From the NCBI GenBank assembly GCA_050084985.1, contig JBITNC010000002.1, forward strand, positions 35,526,001 through 35,590,000: 64,000 nt of DNA, given 5' to 3'. Shown here piece by piece: positions 1 through 12,172 of the stretch. The first letter of the stretch is position 1; each line of letters begins with the position of its first letter. This stretch comes from Nageia nagi. Its lineage: Eukaryota; Pinophyta. The translations under genes were made by a program, and so were the position numbers. Below the pieces are notes generated by a model. The model ran no database searches. It was not told the DNA's origin and was given only the letters and a program-made list of their open reading frames with translations.

Positions 1-440
1 TAGAGCAAGTCTGTACAATGATGGACCACTAGCTGCATTTTCAGAGAATCTTGTATCTCAGTGGGACATTCAATCACAGGCTGAAACTGCAGTGCGTACT
101 TCATCAAACGTTTCAATACAAAGGACCCTCTCGTTAAATGGGAGAGACAACAGAGTTGCAAATTCTTGTCTTTCAAATCATCAGCGGAATTTCTTTGGAA
201 ATATTTCAGCTGATTCAAGCCTATTGGACAGCCCTCAAGGACCATCCCGGTTGAATACAAATTGTACCTTTCTTCAAAGGGCCCCATTAGCTGGCAGGGA
301 CAACAGAGTTGCAAGTTCTTCAGGTCATCAGCAAAACATCTCAGTGGATTCTAGTCTTTCAGACAGCTTTCGTGCACTACATAGCTCAATTTCTCCCCAT
401 CCGTCAGATCTTGATGGAAACCTTGTCTATGAAGCTTCAG
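1..440 (+). CDS. Internal exon of a RING-H2 E3 ligase-like gene (5' end outside window)
   Basis: The frame starting at base 2 is open through 146 codons to a donor site, TCAG|GTAGGC, at 440/441, leaving one base of a split codon (phase 1). The protein part is Ser/Asn/Gln-rich and low in complexity, typical of the disordered N-terminal half of large plant RING proteins. It holds an internal duplication: GRDNRVANS near residue 47 and GRDNRVASS near residue 98, each followed by an HQ-N-S-DSSL-DS pattern, about 51 residues apart and also visible in the DNA. The leftover base joins in phase with the exon at 22267 (G+AT gives Asp), which is the main reason for linking them. I cannot tell whether the exon starts at base 4 (after TAG, a possible acceptor) or outside the window. 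GTG at 92 is only an internal Val codon. No domain is recognised in this exon. Confidence 0.72.
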
Positions 441-2327
441 GTAGGCAATTCGCTAAAGTATTTTCTTGAATTTCTTTATATACCATGATGGCAAGACAGA
501 GCAATTGTTTGAGATACCTCATGGATTTCTTCCCATTTTATCATTCTCGGCTTCTTTGTTCATAGTGTTATTTGTTTCTGCTGACTGCATGCTAAAACAT
601 TTATGTCATAGAGATATCTTCTTCACTTGTATTACCCTGGTCTTCTTTTTGATATCATTCGTACTATTTGGCCATAGTTTTGGAGCTTGATTTCTATCCA
701 ACCAATGAGTTGATAACTGTGATTCGTAATATAGCTGTCATTAGTTTACCTCTGAACATGGACTGTAGAATTTCAAAATAAGTGATTTGACTTCTCAAAT
801 CTAACTTATCTCTTGAAAAGGCAGAGGTGTTAGTAGAAGTTCGTATGAGCCCTATGGCATCAAAAGAAAACCTAATATTTGAAGTGCAAATAATAACAAA
901 TAGGAAACTACAACAAAAGGAATTTGGTTAGTATGTCAAAATGATAAATATTTTATGGGAAACTTTTAGCTGATACCTCAAAAAAGGTCAATTGTTGATA
1001 GATATTTCATTTTTCTCTATCAATTTAGTTTGTTTGGTACGTCCTATTTGAAACCTCAAAGAGGTTTATTGAGACAATTTGATGCTAACACAATATGTTC
1101 ATTAATAAATTCGTAGTACAATATATAGAGCTCCAATGAGTAACTGAAACTGAGCTCTCATGGAGGTTACATAAATGAGAAACTAAATGCTATGGACTGT
1201 TACATAAAATCCACTCAAATCCAACCAAAAATACTAAATGGGAGTTACAAATATGTTCTAGGACTATCTCCCATTACACCTACAAAGTAACTGATGCTCA
1301 GACGAAGTGGAATTAAGAAAAACTAGTCAAAACATTATAAATGTCAAAACTGCCACAAACTGCTGATAAAACCTGTAGGGTAGTAAGTAATGCTGAGGCG
1401 TTTCACTCTGATGAAATGTGCATGGTCAAAGCTTTTCTGGGTAGATAAGGACAATTCGCCAGAAAACAGCGAATATGATGGTCAATTCTCTAGGGAAGGT
1501 AGGTATGCGTGTACTCATTGGAAAGGTATCTTCAAGAACTATCCAATGCAAAAAGAATCTACTCAATTGGATGTCTACACAAAAAGTTATGCCTCTGCAA
1601 AGTTGACTGATCTGTTTGAACTAGTTCAGTGAAAAGTCTTGGAACTTCAAGTTTGAGGTCTTCAATCAAGTGCAAATTCCAACAGTTATGCAACTCTAGA
1701 TGCATAATATCTAACAATGGTGTTTCACCATTAATACAGTAGAATATAAGACTATCCATTTTAACTTTGGTGATCTTTGTAGTACAGACAATTCAAGAGT
1801 TTTTTCTTAGTTATGACCAGGAGATTTCATCTGTGTGAATCAAACAGGTAATTCCAAGTCAACTTATCACCAAAAGTATAAAAGCACATGGAAAATCGCT
1901 TTCAAGGAGATTGCATTTACGTGCAGTTTCTCTTTGTTGGTAATGACTGTAATGAGAAATGACCTTTCCTATTGCATTCAGAATCTGTAATGAGAAATGG
2001 CCAAAGTTGTCATTTCTCATGCATGTGGACAATTCGTGTTTGGCTTAAAGCCCAGACATCGCCTGAATGGTTGCCAATCTAGAATTAGTTGGTTATTATT
2101 CTTCTTGGTTTGGGATGATTCTCCAGTATGATTTGATTTCTGGCCTTCTATCTAAAAATATGCTGTATTGTGGGACTGTATGGATATAGCTTTGAAACTC
2201 AATGTAGTGTTTGTTGCTTTTAGCATGATGCTTTTTGATCTAGCCAAAAACATGAAAGCTTTTAGTTGATAACAAGGAATTGGAAATGTGAATACCTCTC
2301 AATATGATTGCTAGGGATTATGAACAC

Positions 2328-2347
2328 ATTCCTTGCATGCAAGGAAT
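2328..2347. repeat. Perfect 20-bp palindrome
   Basis: ATTCCTTGCATGCAAGGAAT is its own reverse complement, with no spacer. No gene or element end is visible next to it. Confidence 0.7.
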
Positions 2348-2925
2348 TTTCCTAGTTATTAATTCAATCATCTGTGGAATAATAACAGAGACCAACTATA
2401 AAATCTATTACTCCCTGACTTTTGTGGAACATACAATAATACCAAATGTCATGACGTAATTTTATATGCTGTTATGGTACTGCATATGAGGAGCATTTAG
2501 AAGGACATGCACATGGGAAAATGGAACTTACATTGATTAATAGCCAAATCATCAGGAATATCTAGAATAAAAGGTTTCAGAGAAATCTTATATGAGGTTA
2601 ATGAACAATTGCAACATGAGTTATGCATGTAGATGGTTACATATGTAAACAAACCTATACATGTATACTATAAGTACATTTACACATACATACCATAAGT
2701 ACAGAAGGAATAGAAAAATGATTTCACGGTCACTACAGACTAGAATCCACATTTTCATATGATGTGATTTAAAGTCTGAATCTGTACTAGAAATGAAAGG
2801 TTTATTTATACCTATTGCATATTACACTATGCAGATGGTTAGATGTAACCATTTGCTTATTATTAACAAATTATTTGTTTCTTGTAATTGGTTGCATCTC
2901 AGCAAAAAATGTGGACCAGACTCTT

Positions 2926-3044
2926 ATCTCCTAGGGAGGTGGATGATTATGTACCTAGAACCGTGGGCCAGACTCTTGACTGACATACATAAAAACTATT
3001 TCTCGTCTCCTAGGGAGGTGGAAAGTTATGTACTTAGGACCATA
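2926..3044 (+). repeat. Pair of direct repeats, offset 80 bp
   Basis: The block TCTCCTAGGGAGGTGGA, followed by a TTATGTAC(C/T)TAG(A/G)ACC stretch, occurs at about 2926 and again at about 3006 with a few mismatches. A third shared piece (GGNCCAGACTCTT) sits just before each. Confidence 0.6.
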
Positions 3045-5942
3045 ATATTAGAATATATATTGAGGTTATAGAAAATATTGACGTGTGGTACAGACGCCCG
3101 TAGTTCAGATGTATTTGGTCAACTGAACAACAGGATAATGGAATGGAAAAAGTCCTTTTAATTATAGGCATCACTAAACTCAAAGTCATCTAGAACATTC
3201 CAAGGTGCCTAAAATATTACGTGGCAAATAACTAATGGTGGACAATATTAGAGCACATATGTATAATAGCCTACTAACATTATTATTAACTTTCAAGAAG
3301 GTTAACCTCCAATAAGAAGGGCAAAATAATAGTAGCCCACTAGACAATATTAAACTCCAACATCTCCCTATAAGATTAGCTGGGCCCATCAGGTTTGTTT
3401 TAGTTCCCAAGTTTTGCACAATGTTTATGCTTGTGAGTCTTGCATGAACCATTGGCTGGATTATAACTCCACATGCTCAGTTTTTTGTGAAATGCTCTCC
3501 AACATGGATCCCACCATGAACAAAATGAGCACTAGCATCATCCACCATAGACAAAAATCTTATGTTCGGAAGATATAGCTCTAGTAATCATGTCAATGAA
3601 GTCTTGCATCATCACAATCAACCTTAGCCTCCTCTGTTAGAACTCTTGAGTTTATCTAACACTAAAGTGATGCAAGAAGCTCACCCAAAGTGGGACCATC
3701 TCAAGGAATCAACCACACATGAGAAGTATCCTAATACTTCTCACACACAAAGCCTCTCATATTCTGTGATGACAATATACACATTAACAATAGGATGCAC
3801 AAGATGGTCAATAGCTACCACTCAAGGACCAATAGTATCTACTCACCTGATCGCAATGGTTATATCACTATTAGGTAGAAGTTAGAACTCATCATAGCGA
3901 TATCCATATTAGCCCTCTTGGAAGAAACCTTCAACCTAAAGTCTACAGAATGAAGAATCCTTAGAGACATTCTCATTCCCCACAGTATGAAGATTACACG
4001 AAGCAATGTTTTTTTTAGCAAAAAAGGAATTAGAAGAAGGGTTTCATCTGTGTACATGGCATCAAAGTCCTTATCTCCTCAATAAAGAACCATTGGACCC
4101 CAAAGAGAAGTCTTGTCATCATGGCTGTGCAAACCCTCCAAACCACAAAAGGCATCAAACCTTGTGAATTTGACTCATAATCCATACACAGACCAAGGCA
4201 TGCTCATAAGCAACAAATAAACCCACACAAGCCTCATCACATGTCTCCAAGAAGGACCAAATACAGCATGCACATCTCAACTGAAACTAGAGCAACAATA
4301 ATCATCCTTTGTTCAGACTCCAGATATGGACTGAAAAAGGGACGAAGCTTGATAGATAGAGAGTTGCCATCATGATCGATATCAAGATCATCATCATTAC
4401 CCATCTCAACTCCCCAAAGTAGCATTCTCAAACAAAAAAGGAAGTAAGCAGAATATCTAGCTGAACATAAGACAAACTTATTGCACCATTGTGGAAAGCT
4501 CAAAAAATATAGAAAAAATCTGCTCATAAACCTTATCTTATGAAAATTTATGAACTTTGGAGTTTCAACAAAACAGGGACCAAAAATGTAGGTTTTCCAT
4601 CTTTCTTTCCTCTTACTGAAGCTTTGACCATGATGTTGAGGGGGCAGAAGGACTCCGAATCTCAAAATGCAAAGATCTCTTTAAATCTCACAAACTTCTT
4701 AGATATGCAACAAGAATCATAAAATTGCACTGATTGTGATCTGTAGAAGGATTGTTTGTCTCCTTTGACCAAAAGTTCAGCTAGTGAGTTTGAAAATGAA
4801 GATGGAATAAAATCCAAAATAAAGTTCATGGTCCAATTTTGAATCCCTACTTCAAATGAAAAAGTTCTATTTATAAGTATTAAAATTTATGATATGAAAT
4901 TTGGTGGTAGTTAGAACTTAGACGTAACCATCCTCATATATGATTAGAGTAAATTATTGTCCTTACCAGCATACAAAATTCAAATGCAGTTAGGAGGTCA
5001 AGAGATGTTTATGCTGTCACATTTTTTGTTTATTATGTAATCTTATTTGTTTGACCTCTTTGTCAAGGACAAAGCATATTAGAAGAATGGATTTATTTAA
5101 AGGCTTCATACTCTGGTTACACACGATTGGTTAAACATTTCAACACAACTGTTGGCGGTTCTGCTTCATCTTCGGATCCCACTGCTAGCTTTATGATACT
5201 TTTGTTCTAACAATTAACATGGTCACAGGGCTAGCAGGCATTGATTGTATGTTGTCCATAAACCAGTGGTAGTCTTACTTGGTAACCAATCTTGAACAAT
5301 AGTGTGTAGCATGTCATTTTTTCAAGATTTGTTTGTGAATCGTGTAACATTTCAATTAACTGCATGAAATAATATATAGTTTTTCAAGCAAAGGTAAAAA
5401 TATTATATATACCGTGAAAATGTGCACCCATGATGCCAATGCAATGCATGGGGTGGAAACCCCATATATCTTTAAAACTTGAAAATAAAACATATGTACA
5501 AGTCATATTAGCTTAATTACAAAAATTGTGGTGCCTGAGGACAGGCCACCTTTGAAACTAAGAGACTTCACAAAATTACTGCTGCTTTCTTTTCAATTTG
5601 CCACTATGGAGGCTTCTCCCGGATGCCCCAAGTTGGAACCAATATGTGCTCCAGTTACCAGCTGTTCAAGGCCCTCTTGTCCAATTCCCTTGTTTCCATC
5701 TCTGCTGTCTGTGTGGTTAAGCTTCCATGGGGGTCTTAACAGCCCTTGCAAGATGTGGTGACAACTCTTCACATTTGCTTCTATTTCAGTAGCATTTTTT
5801 AATGTTTTTGTCCATGCTTTGCATGAGTTGTTATTTTCTTCACCTCAGACTTCATGGTCTTCTTTAATTAAGCATGGCCTTGATTGCATCCTATACCATC
5901 CTGTCCTATGGTGGCCCTAATTTGAAAACTTGAAGGTTTTAC

Positions 5943-6260
5943 AAACTAGGGTTTTAGGAATGAGTTCTACAAACAAGAATAAAATATTTAGAATAAAATC
6001 AAAACCTAGGACTTTTGGCATAAATAATACAAATGCAATGAGAAAAAGGATTCTATGAAAACTTAGGGCTTTGGCAAAAAAGCATCATAGATGTAAACAA
6101 GAGTAAGGATCTACCAAAACTTAGGGTTTTGGCAAGGTTTAGCCTTTAGGGAGGTTAAGGTTTATTGAATCTAAGAAAATATCAACAAAACCTATGATTT
6201 TTCCTGAAAACATTTTGGGCAATCGAATTTCACCAAAAACCTAGGGTTTTTGGCAGAAAA
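5943..6260 (+). repeat. Degenerate ~57-bp tandem repeat around a CCTAGGGTTTTGGCA motif
   Basis: Six copies of an AAAAC(C/T)TAGGG(T)TTTTGGCA-like core start near 5943, 6002, 6058, 6117, 6187 and 6235. The first four are 56-59 bp apart; the last two spacings are about 70 and 49 bp. The copies are separated by AT-rich sequence. The core looks like a plant telomere-type motif but is not (TTTAGGG)n. Confidence 0.55.
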
Positions 6261-6589
6261 GAATGCAAAGAGTTGGGATCACTAAAATGCAGATAAAAAT
6301 AAAAGACAACTAATAAAGTATGTACAATTAATTCTACCTATGGAATGAAAATAGATAAATAACAATATATAAGAATCAAATGTAGCGAGTTAAGCTATTG
6401 TAAAAAACATGGAGAGGAGGAGATATAGAGAGAACTTTATTTGAAGGTTGTGAATTGGACGCAGGTTTACAAACAACTTATTATCTTGTAGGACGAATCT
6501 TGGGATTTTCAAGTGTTCATGAACTTGCAAGCCATAGAAAACTTTAGTCCATGCACCTTGTAGAGTTGTATGTGAGTTGTCTTATATTG

Positions 6590-7480
6590 GAGAATTCAAC
6601 TTTGATACTTGCAAATTTGATTCAAAGAAATATTGGAGAAGAATATGATAGTTCTAGTAGAAGATGTTAGCATTAAGGCTTTCAAAAATAAAGAGTTTGT
6701 ACAACCTTGAATATGAAATTTGTAAATAGTTTGTACAACTCTTAGACGTGAATGCTCATCAAATTTTACATCTATACTAACAGTAACAAGAACCCTTTTT
6801 GTTACTAAGTTGTACAATCTGTAATTATTTAATTTCTCACTATAACCTACAAACAAACATGTATAATTTTCAATTTTATGTTTTTCCTTTGTTTATTTGG
6901 AATATGCATCAAAGCAATGCAATCAAATACTTTAAAATACCTAAACTATGGCATCTAGCACAACAGGTTTCGTCACGGGTGACTTTTAGAGATTTAGTAG
7001 GTATCCTATTTAGAATATATGTTGCACATGCAACTACTAAACCCCAAAATTTGCTATGCAAACATTTATTATGCAACATGCATCAAACCATCTCATGCAA
7101 GGTTTTAGTTATTCGCTTAATTACTCCATTTTGTTGAGTATACAAAATCGTTCTTTGGACTTTAATACCATGTTTTTTTAGTAAAAGATCCATGACTACA
7201 AAATCACCCCATTATCAATCATCGAGCAACTAATTATTTTAGCATTTTGATTTTTAACCATGGCTTAAAATTTTTGAAAAATTTCAAATACCATGCTTTT
7301 CCTTAAATAAAACCACTTTTCCTATATAACCATCAACAAAATATCTAGCACTTGAAAATGATGGGTGATCCATAAGCCTACATAGATCACTACGAGTGAG
7401 TTGCAAAGGATATTTAACTTTACAAGATTTTCTTGAATCAAAATGATCTTGATGGTGGTTCTATAAAATACATCCATCAT
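6590..7480 (-). pseudogene. Ty1/copia integrase fragment, decayed
   Basis: On the minus strand, reading leftwards from about 7415, the sequence follows the copia integrase order. First comes a PLQL-x-x-SDLC block with a following RYF (start of the DDE core). Then come TQQNGVIKR, LHEMV and CMLHNK, ILNRIPTKSLK, and FVGYSEKLNNYRLYN with a VKFDE end. These match the usual copia blocks TPQQNGVAER, LNRxPTK and FVGYSE-x-KGYRLY. The frame is broken by several stops and shifts, so no protein can be made. It lies inside the giant intron, antisense to the host gene. RT and RNase H were not found to its left, so the element is truncated. Confidence 0.8.
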
Positions 7481-8444
7481 CGATGCCTTCAATAGTTGAT
7501 ATTTTTTGTTACCGTATAACCAATTGATGTTATTTACTATCATGCTTTGCAGTTTTCTATAATTTGTAGACCTAAGTCTATCATGCGACTATAGTTCAAT
7601 AGAGTAATCAATGCATTATATGCAACAAAATCATCATCAAAAAAGTGTACAAACTTAAACAAACCAACTTTATGATTAATAGTGCCTACGCAATCATTTT
7701 ATTTGAAGCTTCCTTTCTTCAATCCTAACTTGATCAATCAATGCTACAAATTCATAACCTACTTGAATACGTTTGTATGATGAAAGACATTTGGCCACCA
7801 CTCTTATTACTACCAAATCCTCGAAGCTCTTGTTACTTATGTTCTCAGAAAGACTAGACCAAATGATTTTCGTTTTTTCTTGCGAACACATAGTCCACCA
7901 TCGTGTCTTCCTATGTGCATAATCGACCAACACAACTTGATCTTCGGCACCACTCCAAACATCCGTCAGAACTTTATATGAGATCTTCGGTGTAGAACAA
8001 TGATTTTCTATCCAACATGAAATGGCGATCATTGTAGTCCCAGTAGTTGTTCGCCACCAACGTCAGCCCACACAAAAGCATTGAATTGGAGGGGAGATAC
8101 TTTGGCCACACAAAGTTGTACAAGTTAACTGCACCGTCCATGTTTTTGCCATTGATGTAGAGGATTTTTTCTGTTAGACTCTTTCGATAGGAAATAATAG
8201 AGCTTCAGGTTTTTATTTTGGCCCTTCCTTTGCAAAGTGCTTGTGAACCAGGTGCATTTGGATTCCATCATGGCTAATACATTCACGTTGTTTAAAGACA
8301 AAAATTGGACAAACCCCTGCAAATACCTAAATTACAAAGAAAACTATTGATTTGCTACACTATATACAAAAGATTTGAAATGATTATCTTCTAGATAATT
8401 GAGTGGGAGGTTAGCCTAACCAACCCATGGTTTTGCTCTCAACT

Positions 8445-8455
8445 TGCTCTGATGC
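8445..8455 (-). other. Possible tRNA-Met-type primer binding site of the copia remnant
   Basis: GCTCTGATGCC on the plus strand is GGCATCAGAGC on the minus strand, close to the common plant primer binding site TGGTATCAGAGC. It is on the correct strand and upstream side of the copia integrase fragment. The stretch to its right (about 8460-9180) would then be the 5' LTR; it contains a minus-strand TTTATATAG near 8918, but no LTR partner was seen. Confidence 0.35.
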
Positions 8456-8459
8456 CTTA

Positions 8460-10300
8460 TTGGAGAACAATATAATTCACATTGTATTATTACACATTGG
8501 ACAATTTATTGACTCAAACCACCCATACTCTTCTACACAACAAATGTTGTTGAGATACTACTCAACAAAAATACATCAAACAATAATATCTCTAACATTG
8601 CAACGAGCATTTGAGCTCATCAATTTGCCCTTGTATTTCAATGAGGATCATCCATGTTCTTTCTAAAGATTCACCCACCATGACTTGCATCTTTAATGTT
8701 GATGTTAGAACTTCTTCCACAATGGCTTTCTCTTGTTTCAGTAGTTTGAGAGTGTATTGTTGCCAGATACCTTTGGGGTTGGACCCCACCTTTATTGTGT
8801 CTGCCTCCTTCATCGAGCTTTGGATATGATGGGAAACTTCTCCTCCACAAATGACATCCTCCTCACTCTTTGAGATGTCCATAGGCTTGGTTACATAGTT
8901 GCATTTGAAGGAGCTATATAAAGGGGAGGGGTAAATATAAGAGTTTGGGTGGGCAATGGATTTGTTGCTAACAGGCTTGTAGTGGATTCGAGCTGTGGGA
9001 TTCAACTTGCTTGGCTAGTAGTAGGTTCTTGCTTCAGGATTTGTTGTTGCCTGGCTAGTAGCAGATTCTCATTACCAGGTTCGCTGCTACCAAATTGGCA
9101 ACAAATTCCTGCTATGGGGTTCATTGTTGTCAGGCTTGTATCAGATGCTCCTCATTTGGCAATTTATTTATTTATTTTTTTTTAATATGTTCATTAAATT
9201 TTATTTTGTTATTAAAAAAATGTGAAACACAAATAAAGGTCAAATCAACATTTAACATCATTCAAATACGTGATTGATATATATTTTCTTTTGGACAAAC
9301 TTTTATAGGTCTTACAAACCAATGGGTTTAAAAGGATGTTAAGAGACTCGTATCTACCTATCATAAACTTTTGAAGTCTAGTTTTTGCTTCACTTAGGTG
9401 GAACCAATTAGGATGATGTGCAAATAAGACAATGCTAAATTAGAATATTTCACTTAAGTTAGCCAAGAACAACTTAAAATGGGTTTAAATTGTTATTTTT
9501 AAATAAATTACCCAAATAACAGTCATTTTAGATAGTTAATATGCAATTTTAGTGACTACACTCTCCGCTATTATCCTAGGTGGTTTTAATTATCAATAAA
9601 AATATTCAATAAGATCAAGAATGATTTTCATTTAACTTGAAACAAATAAGAAAAATATTTTAATTAGCTATCTTTCTATTAATATTATGTATAAATAAAA
9701 TAATGTCTAGTTAAATTAATATTTTAATTAGATATCCACTATTATCCTGGGTGGCTAGCATGATCATATAAACATATTTAACGATGTAGAAAGGTGGGGA
9801 AGTCTCCTTAGACATGAATATAATGATTATCATTTTGTTTGTGTTTTTTGTGAATATAATAGTGATGGATGCTTGAAATATCTTTCACACTTGTGCATGG
9901 ATGACTTTGAGGATATTGATTTTTTAAAGCATGTAATTTTGCTCCCACCTCATCTTCCCTTTATGAAACATTTCTTCATAGACAAATGCTACCTTTCACA
10001 GCTTCTACGTTGTTTTGATTTATTCACTTAACTTAATATTATATATAAATAAAATAATGTCCGGTTAAATTAATATTATGCTACCAAGGTTAAAATCATA
10101 ATGTCACCTTACGTTGATGATGTAGGTGCTTTGTGATGACATCATGGATGATGTCAAAGTGTAGTGATGATGTGACTATTAAGAGATTCTTAATGTAGTG
10201 ATGATTGGGAATTGTGCGGGGCACTTGGGTGGTTGAATATTACCAAGTTCCCCATTCACCAACAAAAAAAAGATAATTTATTTAGTCACATGTAATAATC
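8460..10300. other. Intron sequence, possible old LTR at 8.46-9.2 kb, otherwise nothing recognised
   Basis: Minus strand 8592-9005 is open for 137 codons, but no domain is recognised and it is most likely chance or LTR sequence. Two short boxes, GATATCCACTATTATCCTGGGTGG at 9729 and a similar CTATTATCCTAGGTGG at 9569, repeat locally. From 9.2 to 10.3 kb the sequence is AT-rich and featureless. Confidence 0.35.
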
Positions 10301-11512
10301 AATCAACCAATATTTAATTGGTCAAAGTGATGTCACTACTTGAATGGAGTTTGATTCACATATGCCCTTTGATTGATATAGGCTAATAACATTAATGATA
10401 ATCAAGGATAGCCTATGTAATATATATAGGCCATGACCTTTAATCAAAATAAATGGGACATGGAACAATGACACACATTTATTCAGAATCATTCAAGGCT
10501 AGGCACTTCAAAAAGCTTAGCTTGAAATCCCATTAGCTGAATTGACATTAACTAATCATGGCTTAAAGCCATGTAAGAACATAGGGAATAAATTGCATTA
10601 GCATTGTGGAAGCCCTACAACATTCGCCCAAGTTGGGTCATTGAAACAATTATCATCTAATGTTTGTTAGATCTCAATCATGTAATATGGGCCATGAATT
10701 GCGTGATGTTTCAACTTTGATTGTGAGTGCCATTTGGCACCTATGTCTTCATGACTCATTGGAGCCCTTTGCTTGAGCATGTTATACAAGTCTTTGACCC
10801 TCTATATTATAACAAGCTATGCTCAATAAATGGCATTTGGGCCTTAACACTTTATGGGGCCTTGCCCCTTATAAAATACGGCCATTGATCCTTGATCCAA
10901 ATGAATGATGCATGACATCATCATCAAATCTTAACCGTTCAAAATATTTTGATCCAACAATTCATGGACTTTTCAAATTGTCCAAGGCCATGTCCTTGAA
11001 AATGTTTTAGTAGTGAATGCCAATTTGTGAGTGTCCTAGGTTACTTTATTTGCTTGGTCCCACACCTTAGTCAATGCCCCTGGTTCTTACATCAATAGTG
11101 GTAGCAAATGTTTGATCCTATTAGATATACATCTCTAAAAGCTTTTTGCTTGCCATCTAATTGGTCTTTAGAAGTGTTGTTATGTCAGCCTAAGATCACA
11201 TAACCTGGAAAAACTTCAGAAAATAATTCGTAGGAAAATTGATTAGGATATAATCATGAGATGGGGCCAAGTTGACATTAGCCCAAATCATGGCTATCCA
11301 AACCCAAGTCATTTGATGATAGTTGGAGACTTTAGGTGACTAACGATTGTGGCTCGTTGAAGACATCAACCCATGGTTAGGTGCTACCACATGGTGTGGT
11401 TAACATCACCTTTGGGTCATTTTCATGGAAATATTAGCCTCGAACAACATGCTGCTGCAAATGTTAGGGCTTAAAGCTTTTTAAGCTGTAATACCATGTA
11501 TTATAGGTCATA
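10300..11512 (+). repeat. Long direct repeat, left copy (candidate LTR)
   Basis: Diverged but clearly collinear with 16545-17985. Shared landmarks in order include TCACTACTTGAA-GGAGTTT, the AATCAGAATAAATGGGA-type block, TTAATGGGGCC, a CATCATCATCA-ATC-TAACC block, a TGGTTAGGTGNT-CCA-ATGGTGTGGTT block, and AACAACATGCTGCTG followed by TAATACCATGTATTATA. Start-to-start distance to the other copy is about 6.2 kb. This suits the two LTRs of one element about 7.6 kb long. Exact ends could not be fixed. Confidence 0.65.
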
Positions 11513-11942
11513 TACTATTGCAACATCAAAATGTAGCATTTAAGATTCTGACTTATTTCCTCTTTATATAAAAACTAAAGCTCCATTTGTTATGAGTAAT
11601 TAATCAAAGTTTGCAAGTGAAAGGAAGGGGAAAAGTTATACATAGGCCTAAGGGGATCAAATCTGTATCTATATATAACATTGATATAGCACCCAAAAAA
11701 TTAAGAAATAAAAAACTGAGGTTTTTCACATAGAAGATGGAATGACCCTTAAGGGGCAAAGGAATGGGAATTGTTATCTCTTGTCAAAAGAAAAATAATT
11801 TAAAAACTGAGTTTTGAGGGTGAAAGCTCTAAGAAGAGAATTTGGGAGATTTAAATATGGAAGATAGTAATTTTGAAGTGATTTGTTCAAATTTATTTTT
11901 GCAACCGGTGTCATCAATTTGAACATTTATGCAAGATGGAGG

Positions 11943-12172
11943 GATACCTTCAAGATTGCTTCTGCTACAAGATCAAGAAGAGATACCTTCTGGATCGATT
12001 CTACTACAAGATGAAGAGGAAATATCTTTTAGATTCCTCTTGCTGCAAGATACAAAAGTGCTATCCTCAGGGTTCCTTTGATTGGAAGATAGAAAATAGA
12101 CTTCTCTAGGGTTGGTTCTATTGCCAGATGAAAAAGATACATCTTAAGGGTTTCTTATGCCACAAGACTTAA
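11943..12172 (+). repeat. Degenerate ~39-bp minisatellite, about six units
   Basis: Units begin near 11943, 11982, 12019, 12058, 12098 and 12136. Each follows the pattern GATACCTTC-(A/T)GG-TT-CTTCTGCTACAAGAT-AAGA with growing divergence. The first two share GATACCTTC and CTACAAGAT exactly. Confidence 0.6.

Larger units (their letters stand above)
442..5940. other. Intron sequence without recognisable genes
   Basis: AT-rich sequence with no domain I recognise. The longest frame, minus strand 4237-4665 (142 codons), has no motif I know. Two local repeats are listed separately (2328-2347 and 2926-3044). The 3.3-4.9 kb part has the look of an old retroelement leader, but I cannot prove it. Confidence 0.5.

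Noticed and set aside
92-469. GTG-started 125-codon frame as a separate gene, with an extension past 440
   Set aside because: The frame is open to base 2, GTG is an internal codon, and a good donor site at 440/441 joins in phase with a later exon.
466-690. Small hydrophobic frame (74 codons) like a membrane peptide
   Set aside because: Starts inside the intron just after the donor; T-rich composition gives Phe/Leu by chance, with no supporting context.
5943-6260. Interstitial telomere sequence
   Set aside because: Boxes contain CTAGGGTTTT but are not a head-to-tail TTTAGGG array; spacing is ~57 bp.
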